This document shows, one piece after another, positions 18,024 through 26,771 of a DNA stretch of 63,266 nt; the stretch's first letter is position 1; every line of letters begins with the position of its first letter. The notes under the pieces are model-generated. The model saw only the letters and a list, made by a program, of their open reading frames with translations, searched no databases and was not told the DNA's origin. Source of the DNA: Anaerolineales bacterium (lineage in GTDB: Bacteria; Chloroflexota; Anaerolineae; Anaerolineales; Villigracilaceae); the NCBI GenBank assembly GCA_030680795.1, contig JAUXUL010000038.1, forward strand, positions 1 through 63,266. The letters are read 5' to 3'. The position numbers were made by a program, and so were the translations under genes.

Positions 18024-19388
18024 TTAGATATTTTTGCGGCACTTCGTAATTTGATTTTTGACGGATTGGGGACTCGTGCCGCCAATCGCATTTCTTTTTT
18101 CGACGGATTTCAGCGGGTCGAAAACCTGATACACATCCGCTTCAAACGCGGGACAGAGAGCCTGATACGCTTCGAGCGGCAGTTCCTCCAGCCCAATATT
18201 TTTCTCCCCCGCCGCACGGACAGCTTTTCCTGCTATCGCATGCGTCTCGCGAAACGGGATTCCCTTGCTAACCAGATAATCTGCCAGATCAGTCGCCATC
18301 ATGAACGAGTCAATCGCAGAGCGCATTCGTTCAGGTTTCGCGGTGATCGTCCGCAATGCGCCAGCGATGACGGGCAGGATTGCAAGCAAAGTATCTGTCG
18401 CTTGGAAGACAGGCGCTTTATCTTCCTGCAAATCTTTATCGTACGTGGATGGCAAGCCTTTGAGTGTTGCAAGCAAACCAGTCAACATGCCGATCAACGT
18501 ACCAGCCTTACCTCGCGTCAACTCAAAGACATCTGGATTCTTCTTCTGCGGCATCAGGCTTGAGCCTGTTGAAAAAGAATCAGACAGTTCAAAGAAACCG
18601 AACTCGGCGCTGGTATACAAAACGATTTGCTCGGCAAGTTTACTCAAATGGATGCCAGTCATTGTGGCGCAAAACAAAAACTCGGTGGCAAAGTCTCGGT
18701 CTGAAACAGCATCCAAACTATTTGGCGACGCAACTGCAAAGCCAAGCGACTCTGCCAACGCGGCGCGGTCAACAGGGACAGGCGTGCCAGATAATGCACC
18801 AGACCCAAGAGGCAGAATTGAAACGCGGGCAGTTAAATCAGTGAGGCGTTCACGATCACGTTGCAAAGGCCAGTAGTGACTCAGCCACCAATGCCCGAGC
18901 AAGATCGGCTGTGCGCGTTGCAGATGGGTATAGCCAGGCATGAGCGTTTCACCCGCCAGTTCTGCTTGCTCAACCAACGCAGACTGCAAATCCTTCAACG
19001 CGGCATTGAGAACGGGAATAGCTTCCAATACCCACAATCTGAAATCGGTGGCGACCTGGTCGTTGCGGCTTCGTCCCGTGTGAAGTTTGCCAGCGATGGG
19101 TCCGATGAGTTCTGTCAGACGGCGCTCAACGGCGGTGTGAATATCTTCGTCGGAGGGGACGAAGGAAAACTGTCCCGACGAGAATTCTTCTTTGACAGCA
19201 GCAAGCCCGAGGGCGATTGAAGCGTGTTCTTCATCCGATAAAATATTTGCTTTATACAAAGCATCCGCCCACGCGAGACTCCCATCCACATCCTGAATTG
19301 CCATGCGTCCGTCAACAGGCAGGGAGGAATTTAATTCCCACGCGAGGTCGTTTAATTTTGTTGAAAAGCGTCCACCCCAGAGGGTCAT
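18024..19388 (-). CDS. argH: argininosuccinate lyase
   Basis: 454 residues. It splits argininosuccinate to arginine and fumarate. The fumarase/aspartase signature GSSLMPQKKNPD is intact, as are TGRSRNDQVATD and HLQRAQPILLGHW (catalytic His region). It lies downstream of argG and upstream of lysW in one minus-strand series, joining the last arginine step with the LysW genes. Confidence 0.96.
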   Translation of the reverse strand: MTLWGGRFSTKLNDLAWELNSSLPVDGRMAIQDVDGSLAWADALYKANILSDEEHASIALGLAAVKEEFSSGQFSFVPSDEDIHTAVERRLTELIGPIAGKLHTGRSRNDQVATDFRLWVLEAIPVLNAALKDLQSALVEQAELAGETLMPGYTHLQRAQPILLGHWWLSHYWPLQRDRERLTDLTARVSILPLGSGALSGTPVPVDRAALAESLGFAVASPNSLDAVSDRDFATEFLFCATMTGIHLSKLAEQIVLYTSAEFGFFELSDSFSTGSSLMPQKKNPDVFELTRGKAGTLIGMLTGLLATLKGLPSTYDKDLQEDKAPVFQATDTLLAILPVIAGALRTITAKPERMRSAIDSFMMATDLADYLVSKGIPFRETHAIAGKAVRAAGEKNIGLEELPLEAYQALCPAFEADVYQVFDPLKSVEKRNAIGGTSPQSVKNQITKCRKNI

Positions 19389-19399
19389 GGTATCTCCTT

Positions 19400-19480
19400 T
19401 GGTGAAGTAAACAGGTAGACAGGTAGACAGGTAAACAGGTTTTGTATACGTGTGTACTTGTTTCCTTGTGTACGTTCTCC
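19400..19480. repeat. short tandem repeat between argG and argH
   Basis: AACAGGTAGACAGGTAGACAGGT repeats a roughly 8-base unit (ACAGGTAG), followed by GTGTACTTGTTTCCTTGTGTACG. Nothing coding is seen; it is another spacer element in the operon. Confidence 0.6.
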
Positions 19481-19481
19481 A

Positions 19482-20753
19482 CTAATCACGTTTGAACCTC
19501 GAATAATCGGGCTTGGGCATGTCGAGACCAGAGGTCGGCAGACCATTCAACGCGCGGACTTTCATGCTCAGGCCAAAGAGGCGAATGAAACCCTCAGCGT
19601 GACTCTGGTCGTAAACATCCTCTTCGCCAAAAGTGGCGAAATCTTCGCGATACAAACTGAACGACGACTTGCGTCCCGCGGCGATGATGTTGCCCTTGTA
19701 AAGTTTAAGCCGCACGAGACCAGTAACGGGGCCTTGGGTGGCGTTGACAAAGGCGTCAATCGCTTCGCGCAAAGGCGTGAACCACAGCCCGTTGTAAGTG
19801 AGTTCAGCATATTTCACCGCGACCATTTCCTTAAAGTGCATGGTTTCGCGGTCAATGACGAGTGACTCAAGTTCGCGATGTGCATAAAGCAAAATTGTTC
19901 CGCCAGGAGTTTCATACACGCCATGCGACTTCATACCGACGAGACGATTCTCAACGAGGTCCACGCGGCCAATGGCATGTGCGCCGCCAATGGCATTGAG
20001 CGTTTCAACGATCTTTGCCGGTGAAAGTTTTTCACCGTTCACGGCAATTGGATTGCCGCTTTCAAATTCAATTTCGACATACTCGCCTTGCTCAGGCGCA
20101 TTCTCTGGCGAAGTGGAAAGTTGATACATTGCTTCTTCAGGTTCGTTCCACGGGTCTTCGAGCAGGCCGCCTTCGTGTGAAAGATGCCAGAGATTCGAGT
20201 CACGGCTGTAAATGGATTTGATGGTGGCGGTTACGGGAACATTATGTTTCGCGGCATACGCAATTGCATCTTCGCGCGAGCGAATGTCCCACTCGCGCCA
20301 CGGAGCGATGATCTTAAGGCGCGGATCGAGCGCCATGACGGTGAGTTCAAAACGGACCTGGTCATTGCCTTTGCCTGTTGCGCCGTGCGCAATTGCATCG
20401 GCACCGACATCGTGAGCGACATCCACAAGGTGTTTTGCGATCAACGGGCGCGCAACAGATGTGCCCAATAAATACTTGTGCTCATACACCGCCCCCGCCT
20501 TGAGCATCGGGAAAAGATATTCAGAAGCGAATTCTTCCTTCATGTCGTGGATAATGCACTGACTCGCGCCGCTGTTGATGGCTTTCTGTTCGAGTCCGCG
20601 CATATCTTCGTCGCCCTGGCCCACGTCTGCACAGAAGCAGACCACTTCACAGCCGTAATTATCTTTGAGCCACGGCACGATCACGGATGTGTCGAGTCCG
20701 CCTGAATAGGCAAGCACGACTTTCTTGACTTGCGGTTTTGGTTTTGGATTCAT
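19482..20753 (-). CDS. argG: argininosuccinate synthase
   Basis: 423 residues. It joins citrulline and aspartate with ATP. The PP-loop motif [13 protein letters not shown] lies at about residue 12, [13 protein letters not shown] at about 142, and the substrate-binding [14 protein letters not shown] is intact. It is the first structural gene after the arginine leader and terminator, so its expression should answer to charged tRNA-Arg. Confidence 0.97.
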   Translation of the reverse strand: MNPKPKPQVKKVVLAYSGGLDTSVIVPWLKDNYGCEVVCFCADVGQGDEDMRGLEQKAINSGASQCIIHDMKEEFASEYLFPMLKAGAVYEHKYLLGTSVARPLIAKHLVDVAHDVGADAIAHGATGKGNDQVRFELTVMALDPRLKIIAPWREWDIRSREDAIAYAAKHNVPVTATIKSIYSRDSNLWHLSHEGGLLEDPWNEPEEAMYQLSTSPENAPEQGEYVEIEFESGNPIAVNGEKLSPAKIVETLNAIGGAHAIGRVDLVENRLVGMKSHGVYETPGGTILLYAHRELESLVIDRETMHFKEMVAVKYAELTYNGLWFTPLREAIDAFVNATQGPVTGLVRLKLYKGNIIAAGRKSSFSLYREDFATFGEEDVYDQSHAEGFIRLFGLSMKVRALNGLPTSGLDMPKPDYSRFKRD

Positions 20754-20777
20754 TTTTTCTCCTGTGTAGTTTTCGCT

Positions 20778-20850
20778 CCCTCATCCCCAGCCCTTCCCCC
20801 GAAGGGGAAGGGAGTCCCCTCTCCCTTTGGGAGAGGGTTAGGGTGAGGGA
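20778..20850. repeat. CCCTCATCCCCAGCCC-type repeat before argG
   Basis: Starts CTCCCTCATCCCCAGCCCTT and ends AGGGTTAGGGTGAGGGA, with two internal inverted G/C stretches. Relatives lie at 37705-37756 (inside thyX), 38408-38510, 41640-41672, 44344-44419 and 45532-45606. It sits between the attenuator hairpin and the argG ribosome binding site. Confidence 0.8.
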
Positions 20851-20885
20851 AAATAAAAACAGCCCTCCGAGAAGGAGGGCTGTTT
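20851..20885 (-). terminator. attenuator terminator of the arg/lysW operon
   Basis: On the minus strand AAACAGCCCTCC - TTCTC - GGAGGGCTGTTT is a perfect 12-bp stem followed by TTTTTATTTT. Part of its 5' arm and loop (CCTTCTC) can instead pair with GAGAAGG in the leader-peptide coding region (20961-20955), with a further GGG/CCC match next to it. It lies between the arginine leader peptide and argG. Confidence 0.88.
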
Positions 20886-20906
20886 GGGTTGACCTGTGCT
20901 TATATG

Positions 20907-21014
20907 TTAGCGCACTATTGCGTTCGTTCCGCCGTCAAAACAAAAAAATCCCGACCTTCTCTGGGAAGTGGGCTTCGGACGACGTGTACGCGGCAGTGCA
21001 AAACAGCTAAACAT
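20907..21014 (-). CDS. arginine leader peptide (attenuator) for argG operon
   Basis: A 35-residue open frame starts 10 bases after the -10 box and stops before the terminator. Its sequence begins MFSCFALPRTRRPKPTSQRR and has six Arg in total, clustered as R.RR and RR. Arg codons CGT, CGT CGT and AGA AGG lie just before and in the segment that can disrupt the terminator. Slow translation at these codons under arginine shortage would leave the antiterminator free. There is no ribosome binding site and the inferred transcript start lies only a few bases before the ATG, so leaderless initiation is likely. The existence of the peptide is inferred from design, not from homology. Confidence 0.78.
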   Translation of the reverse strand: MFSCFALPRTRRPKPTSQRRSGFFCFDGGTNAIVR

Positions 21015-21024
21015 GTTGGGCGGT

Positions 21025-21052
21025 ATTCTACTCGAAAAGCAAAATGTGTCAA
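21025..21052 (-). promoter_or_regulatory. promoter of the arg/lysW operon
   Basis: On the minus strand TTGACA (21052-21047), 16 bases, TAGAAT (21030-21025). The stretch from -35 to the leader ATG is almost identical to the his promoter at 29330-29357. Confidence 0.85.
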
Positions 21053-21067
21053 TGATTTTGAGGAACT

Positions 21068-22195
21068 TCATTCCAACTCATTAATAAGTTCCGTCCAATT
21101 TTCAAAACAGTCTATGCCCGCTTGTGCAAATGCTTCCGCTTTGGCTTGGCTTCCACTGGTCATACCAAGGGCGCGTGTCTGCACATCCAATCCGAATCTT
21201 CTTAAGATTTCGCCAGCCTCAAGAGTTGACCGAATCCCGCCCAATGTATCTTCAACAACAATTAATTCAAATGCGTGCGGCAGGCCTGCCAAAACACCCT
21301 TGATCTGACTTGTCTGCAACCAGTCTCCCGCAGACTGCAAGCCGGTCCATTCATCGCCAGTGAACGCCGCGGCAATAGCCGCGAGCGCATGCACTGGTGA
21401 TGGTTTTAGCAAAGAACGCGCATCAAGTCCGCGTTGAGATGCAAGATATTCCAGTTTTCCAAAACCGATCAGGGGAATATCAGATAGCCCCACCATCTTG
21501 AGGGCAAGTTCTGCTTCGGGTGCATATCCAAAATGTGAATCGTTAACCTCTCGCGGCGGGGCGGATGGGCGCGCTGTCAAGGCTGCTAAACGAATATCTT
21601 CATGGCGCAGCCTGACGCGGACCTCTTCATTGATATTGGAACGATCATGTGTGAGTAAAAAGGATTCCGTTTCCACTTCTGCGGGCAGGCCGTATGTCTG
21701 GCTAAATGCACGGCTGCCCAGTGAGTAATGCTGGAATAACCGCATCGTATGAGAAAAATTGATATTACGCGACTGGCTTAAAAGGTTTGTGCGCAAATCA
21801 ATTGGAATAAAGGGAAAGCATCCATTTTTGAGGGCGGTTTCTGCGGGATATTGACCTGAAATCATTTCAAACTCAGGAACAACCAGCTCGCGGAGGCAAC
21901 ATCCATTTACGTTGCGCCCAATCTCCACCGCCGCAGAAGTCAGGTCAGGCGGCAGGGCTAAATTTGGGTAATGGGACAGAATATCGTTCCATAATGCGCC
22001 AAGCAAAAGCGGAATCATGTCCCACTCGCTAAATATTCCGCGCTTTTCCAATTCAGCCAGTTTTTCTTCTGGAAAATCAAAATGTGACAATCCCATCAGG
22101 CTGACAAAATGATTTAATGTGGTATGCAAAGCGGCACGATATCCGCCATGATCAACAAGGACGCCGTCAATATCAAGCAGGATGACTTTTTTCAT
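21068..22195 (-). CDS. HAD-superfamily hydrolase, candidate histidinol-phosphatase
   Basis: 375 residues. HAD motifs: DIDGVLVD at residues 8-15 (nucleophile Asp plus Asp), LTARPS as motif II near 200, a lysine in LLKPSP as motif III and VVEDTLGGIRS as motif IV. A large cap of about 180 residues separates motifs I and II. The start overlaps the hisE stop by four bases (ATGA), so it is coupled to the his operon. The operon has no hisN and its HisB is the dehydratase alone, so this could supply the missing histidinol-phosphate phosphatase. That role is inference; the cap does not resemble known HolPases that I recognise. Confidence 0.75.
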   Translation of the reverse strand: MKKVILLDIDGVLVDHGGYRAALHTTLNHFVSLMGLSHFDFPEEKLAELEKRGIFSEWDMIPLLLGALWNDILSHYPNLALPPDLTSAAVEIGRNVNGCCLRELVVPEFEMISGQYPAETALKNGCFPFIPIDLRTNLLSQSRNINFSHTMRLFQHYSLGSRAFSQTYGLPAEVETESFLLTHDRSNINEEVRVRLRHEDIRLAALTARPSAPPREVNDSHFGYAPEAELALKMVGLSDIPLIGFGKLEYLASQRGLDARSLLKPSPVHALAAIAAAFTGDEWTGLQSAGDWLQTSQIKGVLAGLPHAFELIVVEDTLGGIRSTLEAGEILRRFGLDVQTRALGMTSGSQAKAEAFAQAGIDCFENWTELINELE

Positions 22196-22467
22196 TTGTA
22201 CCGCTTCTCCAATTCAGCCAGTACATCCGCCGGGGTTAATCCGCGCGCAGCCAGTAGAACGAGGGTGTGATACGTAAGGTCTGCAACTTCTTCGATCAGG
22301 CGCTGGTCTTCCTGCGCAAGTGTTGCCACGACAACTTCTGTGCCTTCCTCGCCGACTTTCTGCGCGATTCTCGGCAAACCCTCTGCAAACAGGCTTGCTG
22401 TATAGGATTTTTCGGATGGATTATTCTTGCGGTCTTCAATTACGTCAAACAGCCATTGAATACTCAT
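22192..22467 (-). CDS. hisE: phosphoribosyl-ATP pyrophosphatase
   Basis: 91 residues from the ATG giving MSIQWLFDVIEDRKNN, preceded by GGAGAATAACAAC. It hydrolyses PR-ATP to PR-AMP. The MazG-like helical motif KVGEEGTEVVVA..EE.ADLTYH is complete. In many bacteria it is fused to HisI; here hisI is a separate gene upstream, with a repeat-filled spacer between them. Further upstream in-frame codons are repeat-derived and not part of the protein. Confidence 0.93.
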   Translation of the reverse strand: MSIQWLFDVIEDRKNNPSEKSYTASLFAEGLPRIAQKVGEEGTEVVVATLAQEDQRLIEEVADLTYHTLVLLAARGLTPADVLAELEKRYK

Positions 22468-22489
22468 GTTGTTATTCTCCAAAAAATTA

Positions 22490-22570
22490 TTAAACACAAA
22501 GTGCACAAAGGTCACGAAGGAAAACCTGTGAAGGTAAAATGTTTTTCCCATTGTGCGCTTCGTAACCTTC
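22490..22570. repeat. inverted repeat AAACACAAAG family between hisI and hisE
   Basis: Starts TTAAACACAAAGTGCACAAAGG and ends GTAACCTTCGTGTTTAA. It is a relative of 16740-16828 and fills the gap between hisI and hisE. Confidence 0.7.
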
Positions 22571-22574
22571 GTGT

Positions 22575-22895
22575 TTAAAAAGCGCGATAAAAACAAGTTT
22601 GGTTTCCTGTGTGACAGGCGGGACCTGCTGGGTGAACGCGAATTAGTAAAGTATCAGCGTCACAGTCCACGCGGACATCAACTACGCGTTGCGCATTACC
22701 TGATGTCGCGCCTTTGTGCCACAACTCGCCGCGACTGCGCGACCAGAAATGAGTCTCGCCTTTTTCTAATGTGAGCCGCAGGGCTTCTTTATTCACATAC
22801 GCCAGCATCAACACTTCATTTGTGTCCGCGTCTTGAATGATTGCGGGGATGAGGCCATTGTTGTCGAATTTAATTTCAGGTAAAGATACTTGCAT
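22575..22895 (-). CDS. hisI: phosphoribosyl-AMP cyclohydrolase
   Basis: 106 residues. It opens the purine ring of PR-AMP. The family motifs [19 protein letters not shown], the metal-binding VDCDADTLL and [11 protein letters not shown] (His and Cys ligands) are intact. The stand-alone length fits the cyclohydrolase domain. It lies between hisF and hisE. Confidence 0.95.
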   Translation of the reverse strand: MQVSLPEIKFDNNGLIPAIIQDADTNEVLMLAYVNKEALRLTLEKGETHFWSRSRGELWHKGATSGNAQRVVDVRVDCDADTLLIRVHPAGPACHTGNQTCFYRAF

Positions 22896-22912
22896 TAATT
22901 ACTCCTTGAACG

Positions 22913-23683
22913 TTAAACGTTCAACGTTTCCATTCTCACAGGCACGCCCCAACCCTGCAATTCCTTTTTTAGTTCGGCGATTCTCAACTTCCCATCATGG
23001 AACAGCGACGCGGCAAGCGCTGCATCTGCTTTGCCTTCGGTCAACACATTCGCAAAATGGGACGGCGTCCCTGCGCCGCCTGAAGCGATAACAGGCACAG
23101 ACACAGCCTCCGCAATCGCGCGAGTCAATTCGATATTGTAGCCCGCGAGCGTGCCGTCCGCGTCCATGCTGGTTAATAAAATTTCACCCGCGCCCAATTT
23201 CACACCGCGCACTGCCCACTCGATTGCATCCAATCCCGTTGGAACACGCCCGCCGTTGACATAGACTTCCCAACCCGAATCGCACCGACGCACATCAATT
23301 GCCAGCACGATACATTGCGCGCCAAAACGCGACGCGCCTTCGGATAAAAGTTTCGGGTCCTTGACCGCTGCTGAATTGATACTGATTTTATCCGCGCCAG
23401 CCAAAAGCAGGTCACGCATATCGTCCACTGTGCGAATGCCACCGCCCACCGTGAGCGGCATAAAGACCGTATCTGCCACGCGCCCGACGAGTTCGCGCGT
23501 GGTCTGGCGTCCTTCGTGCGTCGCGGAAATATCTAAAAAGACAAGCTCGTCCGCGCCCTGCTCATCGTAGAGGTGCGCCTGTTCAACAGGGTCACCCGCA
23601 TCACGCAGGTTGACAAAGTTCACGCCTTTGACCACGCGCCCGTCTTTGATATCAAGGCAGGGGATGATTCGTTTTGCTAAAAT
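22913..23683 (-). CDS. hisF: imidazole glycerol phosphate synthase cyclase subunit
   Basis: 256 residues if read from ATT at 23683. The first conserved residues ([19 protein letters not shown]) contain catalytic Asp11 in CLD and are encoded, but no ATG, GTG or TTG lies before them in frame. The codon at the normal start position is ATT, preceded five bases earlier by GGAG. The first GTG would remove 18 residues and the catalytic Asp. The second catalytic Asp is in [10 protein letters not shown]. HisF and HisH together make imidazole glycerol phosphate and AICAR. AUU initiation is the simplest reading; a point error at the start codon is the alternative. Confidence 0.9.
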   Translation of the reverse strand: MLAKRIIPCLDIKDGRVVKGVNFVNLRDAGDPVEQAHLYDEQGADELVFLDISATHEGRQTTRELVGRVADTVFMPLTVGGGIRTVDDMRDLLLAGADKISINSAAVKDPKLLSEGASRFGAQCIVLAIDVRRCDSGWEVYVNGGRVPTGLDAIEWAVRGVKLGAGEILLTSMDADGTLAGYNIELTRAIAEAVSVPVIASGGAGTPSHFANVLTEGKADAALAASLFHDGKLRIAELKKELQGWGVPVRMETLNV

Positions 23684-23709
23684 AATTTCTCCAATTCGAC
23701 TGTCAAAAG

Positions 23710-24447
23710 TCAGGAGACTTTTGACTCCAGAGCGGACTTCAAATCAATCGTCCCCTCATACAAAGCGCGGCCAATGATCGCACCTGAAAGATTCGCGTCA
23801 CGCGCTGCGATCACATCGTCCAATGTATGCACGCCGCCCGAAGCGATCACATCCAACCTGCTGACATTAGCCAGCGCGCGCGTCGCGGAGATGTTCAAGC
23901 CATGCCCCATTCCGTCGCGGCTGACATCGGTAAAGATGATGGTACGTAGCCCCACAGCTCGCATTTGAAGCGCGAGGTCTTGAGCGGATATTCCGCCATC
24001 CGATTGCCAGCCGCGCACGCGTACGACTCCATCGCGCGCGTCAATGCCCGCGGCGATTTTTTCCGCGCCAAATTTTTTCAAAGCAATTGCGACCACAGCA
24101 GGCTGTTCCACTGCAATTGTGCCAAGCACGATACGACTCACACCAAGGCTTAAAACTTTTTCCGTTGCATCCAATGAACGCAAGCCGCCGCCAAACTGCA
24201 CACCGGCATTAAATTCATTTGCAATTTTTAAGATGGAAAGAAGCGCCTGTTGATTTGCCGTGTCGCCTTCGCCGAACGCGCCATCCAGGTTGACCACATG
24301 CAGCCACTTCGCGCCCATCTCCAGCCAACGCTTCGCCATCTCAGCGGGTTCATCGCTGTACGCGGTCATGCGCGCAGGATCGCCTTCCTTCAAGCGGACA
24401 GCTTTTCCGCCGCGCAAATCAATTGCGGGATAAATTGTAAAACTCAT
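23710..24447 (-). CDS. hisA: ProFAR isomerase
   Basis: 245 residues, (beta/alpha)8 barrel sharing ancestry with HisF. It starts [18 protein letters not shown], with catalytic Asp8 in AIDLRGG and the second Asp in [18 protein letters not shown] and ASGGV mark the two phosphate-binding sites. The start overlaps the hisH stop by four bases, so the pair is coupled. Confidence 0.96.
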   Translation of the reverse strand: MSFTIYPAIDLRGGKAVRLKEGDPARMTAYSDEPAEMAKRWLEMGAKWLHVVNLDGAFGEGDTANQQALLSILKIANEFNAGVQFGGGLRSLDATEKVLSLGVSRIVLGTIAVEQPAVVAIALKKFGAEKIAAGIDARDGVVRVRGWQSDGGISAQDLALQMRAVGLRTIIFTDVSRDGMGHGLNISATRALANVSRLDVIASGGVHTLDDVIAARDANLSGAIIGRALYEGTIDLKSALESKVS

Positions 24448-25058
24448 GCCGCCTCCAAAAAATTTTTCAATATTCGCAATCCCACCGACTGGCTTTTCTC
24501 TGGATGAAATTGCACGCCGAAAATATTTTCATGCTGCACCGCACAGGCGTATTGCAAACCGTAGTCTGTTGTCGCAATTACATCGGATGAATTTCGCGGC
24601 TGGCAGTAATATGAGTGATTGAAATAAACATACGCCCCGTCATTGACCTGATTGAACAGCGGCGCGTCTTTCTTCGCCTCAATTTGATTCCATCCCGTGT
24701 GCGGGATCTTCACTGACAGCGACTCTGCAAAGCGTATCACTTTACCCGCAAGCAATCCCAAACCTTTATGCTCGCCCATCTCTTCACCGACGTCAAACAA
24801 GGCTTGCATACCTACGCAAATCCCAAGCAAAGGAAAACCGCGCGCTGTGATGTCTTTGACCGCAGACTCCAGGTTCCGCGCGCGCAGTCCCGACATAAAA
24901 TCACCGAATGCGCCAACACCGGGCAGCACAACACGCTCCCCCGATGAAATTTTGTGCGGGTCATCTGTGCGCAACACATTTGCGCCGATACTTTCCAGCG
25001 CTTTTTGCACAGAACGCAGATTGCCTGTGCCAGCGTCTACCAAAATCACTTCTTTCAT
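24444..25058 (-). CDS. hisH: imidazole glycerol phosphate synthase glutaminase subunit
   Basis: 204 residues. Class I glutaminase with the nucleophile Cys in LLGICVGMQALF, and the His and Glu of the triad in FGVQFHPEKSQ. LPGVGAFGDFM is the oxyanion region. It supplies ammonia to HisF. It follows hisB, with a small perfect palindrome (CGCGAAATTAATTTCGCG, 25075-25092) in the gap at the hisB stop. Confidence 0.96.
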   Translation of the reverse strand: MKEVILVDAGTGNLRSVQKALESIGANVLRTDDPHKISSGERVVLPGVGAFGDFMSGLRARNLESAVKDITARGFPLLGICVGMQALFDVGEEMGEHKGLGLLAGKVIRFAESLSVKIPHTGWNQIEAKKDAPLFNQVNDGAYVYFNHSYYCQPRNSSDVIATTDYGLQYACAVQHENIFGVQFHPEKSQSVGLRILKNFLEAA

Positions 25059-25092
25059 ATTTCACTTCCCGCAGCGCGAAATTAATTTCGCG

Positions 25093-25680
25093 TTACAGGA
25101 CTCCTTTCGTGGATGGGATCACACCCACACGGCGCGAATCAATTTGCGTAACCTGATCGAGCGAGCGCGCCCAGGCTTTGAAGAGCGCCTCGGCTTGATG
25201 ATGATCATCGCGCCCATATAAAATCCGCGCGTGCAAGTTGCAGCGCGCTGTCACTGCAAACGATTCGAAGAAATGCGGGAATAATGTAGCGGGAATATTA
25301 CCGACATAAGGCGTATGCCATTCCGCTTGAACCACCGCATAAGGACGTCCCGATAGATCAATTACGACATGTGCCAGCGTGTCATCCATCGGTACGAAGA
25401 AACTTCCCATGCGGACAATGCCCTTGCGGTCGCCAAGCGCTTGATCGAAAGCTTCACCCAACGCCAGCGCAACATCTTCAACGGTGTGATGAACGTCAAT
25501 GTGCAAATCCCCTTTTGCCTGTACGGTGAGGTCAAACAATCCATGCACAGCAAGATGTGTGAGCATGTGGTCGAAAAATCCAATGCCAGTGGAAATCTCG
25601 TGTTTGCCTGTTCCATCCAAATCAAGTTTAATTTCGATTTGTGTTTCGTTTGTTTGACGTGATATTTCAGCAGTTCGCAT
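25093..25680 (-). CDS. hisB: imidazoleglycerol-phosphate dehydratase
   Basis: 195 residues, the dehydratase only. Metal-binding motifs [31 protein letters not shown] and [21 protein letters not shown] are complete. The N-terminal histidinol-phosphatase domain found in enteric HisB is absent, so a separate phosphatase is needed. It starts two bases after the hisC stop. Confidence 0.96.
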   Translation of the reverse strand: MRTAEISRQTNETQIEIKLDLDGTGKHEISTGIGFFDHMLTHLAVHGLFDLTVQAKGDLHIDVHHTVEDVALALGEAFDQALGDRKGIVRMGSFFVPMDDTLAHVVIDLSGRPYAVVQAEWHTPYVGNIPATLFPHFFESFAVTARCNLHARILYGRDDHHQAEALFKAWARSLDQVTQIDSRRVGVIPSTKGVL

Positions 25681-25682
25681 GT

Positions 25683-26771
25683 TTACTCCTTCAACGCATT
25701 CAACAACGCATCTGTATCTTCAGGTCTGCCCACACTGATACGGATATGGTCGCGCAAGCCGGGCTTATTGAAATAGCGTACAAAAATTCCGTGCTGCTGC
25801 GCGAGATTCGCTTTGAGCACAGCGGCATCTTTTTCAATGACACGGCAAAGGATGAAATTTGAATATGTTGGATATGGCTGCAAATATGGGATATTTTGCA
25901 AACCTTCAAATAACCGCGTCCGTTCTCGCTTCAGAAGATCAACGACCTTTGCAAGTTGATCCACATGCGCGAGCGAAACCTGCGCTGCGACACTCGCCGC
26001 TACATTGACGTTGTATGGCTGCTTGGCTGCCCACAATATAGGCATTAACCATTTTGGAAACGCTCCATGCCCGATCCTCAAGCCAGCCAAGCCAGCCCAT
26101 TTGCTGAATGTTCGCAAGACGACAAGATTATCCCGCGAGGGAACTTCCCGTATCTGGCTTACACTTGCGCCGAGATTTTCACCTGCAAATTCGATATAGG
26201 CTTCATCCAACACGATCAAAGTGGGCAACTCCAGTAATGCATCAATGGTCTTTGCGTCAATCACTGAACCGTCTGGATTATTAGGCGATGTGATAAAGAA
26301 AAGTTTTGGGCGGTGAGTTTCCACTGCTTTGCGGATGGATTCCAAATCCAGCGAAAAATTCGCGCGGCGAGGAATTTCTACACAGCGCGCGGCATTGAGT
26401 TCCGCATCAAAGGAGTACATTCCAAATGTGGGCGGGCAGGAAAGAACGCAATCATCCGGTTCAAGAAAGACACGCATCAGCAGGTCAATCAACTCGTCTG
26501 CGCCAGCGCCAGCCATTAAATATTCAGCGGGGACGCCTGTGAATTCTTCAAGCGATTTTCGCAAAGCGCGGCTTTCCGGGTCGGGATAAATGTGGGGGAA
26601 TTCCATATTTCCCAATGCTTCGCGGACAACAGGCAGCAATCCATAAGGATTTTCGTTCGCATCCATTTTGACGATCTGCTCCGGGCTGCGTCCGAGTCGC
26701 GCGGATAGAACTTCAAACGGTTCAATGGGCGTGTACGGCGGTAGTGATTCCAAATGCTTGCGAATTTTCAT
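25683..26771 (-). CDS. hisC: histidinol-phosphate aminotransferase
   Basis: 362 residues, PLP-dependent class [16 protein letters not shown] is the N-terminal family motif, [13 protein letters not shown] the PLP phosphate region, [10 protein letters not shown] the Asn motif and [16 protein letters not shown] carries the PLP lysine. The start overlaps the hisD stop by four bases. Confidence 0.95.
   Translation of the reverse strand: MKIRKHLESLPPYTPIEPFEVLSARLGRSPEQIVKMDANENPYGLLPVVREALGNMEFPHIYPDPESRALRKSLEEFTGVPAEYLMAGAGADELIDLLMRVFLEPDDCVLSCPPTFGMYSFDAELNAARCVEIPRRANFSLDLESIRKAVETHRPKLFFITSPNNPDGSVIDAKTIDALLELPTLIVLDEAYIEFAGENLGASVSQIREVPSRDNLVVLRTFSKWAGLAGLRIGHGAFPKWLMPILWAAKQPYNVNVAASVAAQVSLAHVDQLAKVVDLLKRERTRLFEGLQNIPYLQPYPTYSNFILCRVIEKDAAVLKANLAQQHGIFVRYFNKPGLRDHIRISVGRPEDTDALLNALKE

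Noticed and set aside
19400-19480. Possible CRISPR-like array
   Set aside because: The unit is about 8 bases with no spacers; it is a simple tandem repeat.
20935-20985. A second terminator inside the arginine leader frame (T-run after GGTCGGGA)
   Set aside because: The hairpin before the T-run has only two four-base stems with a large bulge. It may be a pause site, but I cannot support a terminator.
20907-21060. T-box or lysine riboswitch before argG
   Set aside because: No T-box core or specifier stem and no lysine riboswitch stems could be laid out in the 130-base leader; the Arg-rich frame and simple terminator explain it better.
20738-21308. Plus-strand frames over the argG leader
   Set aside because: They run through repeats and the antisense of the leader and HAD gene, with no ribosome binding site or known motif.
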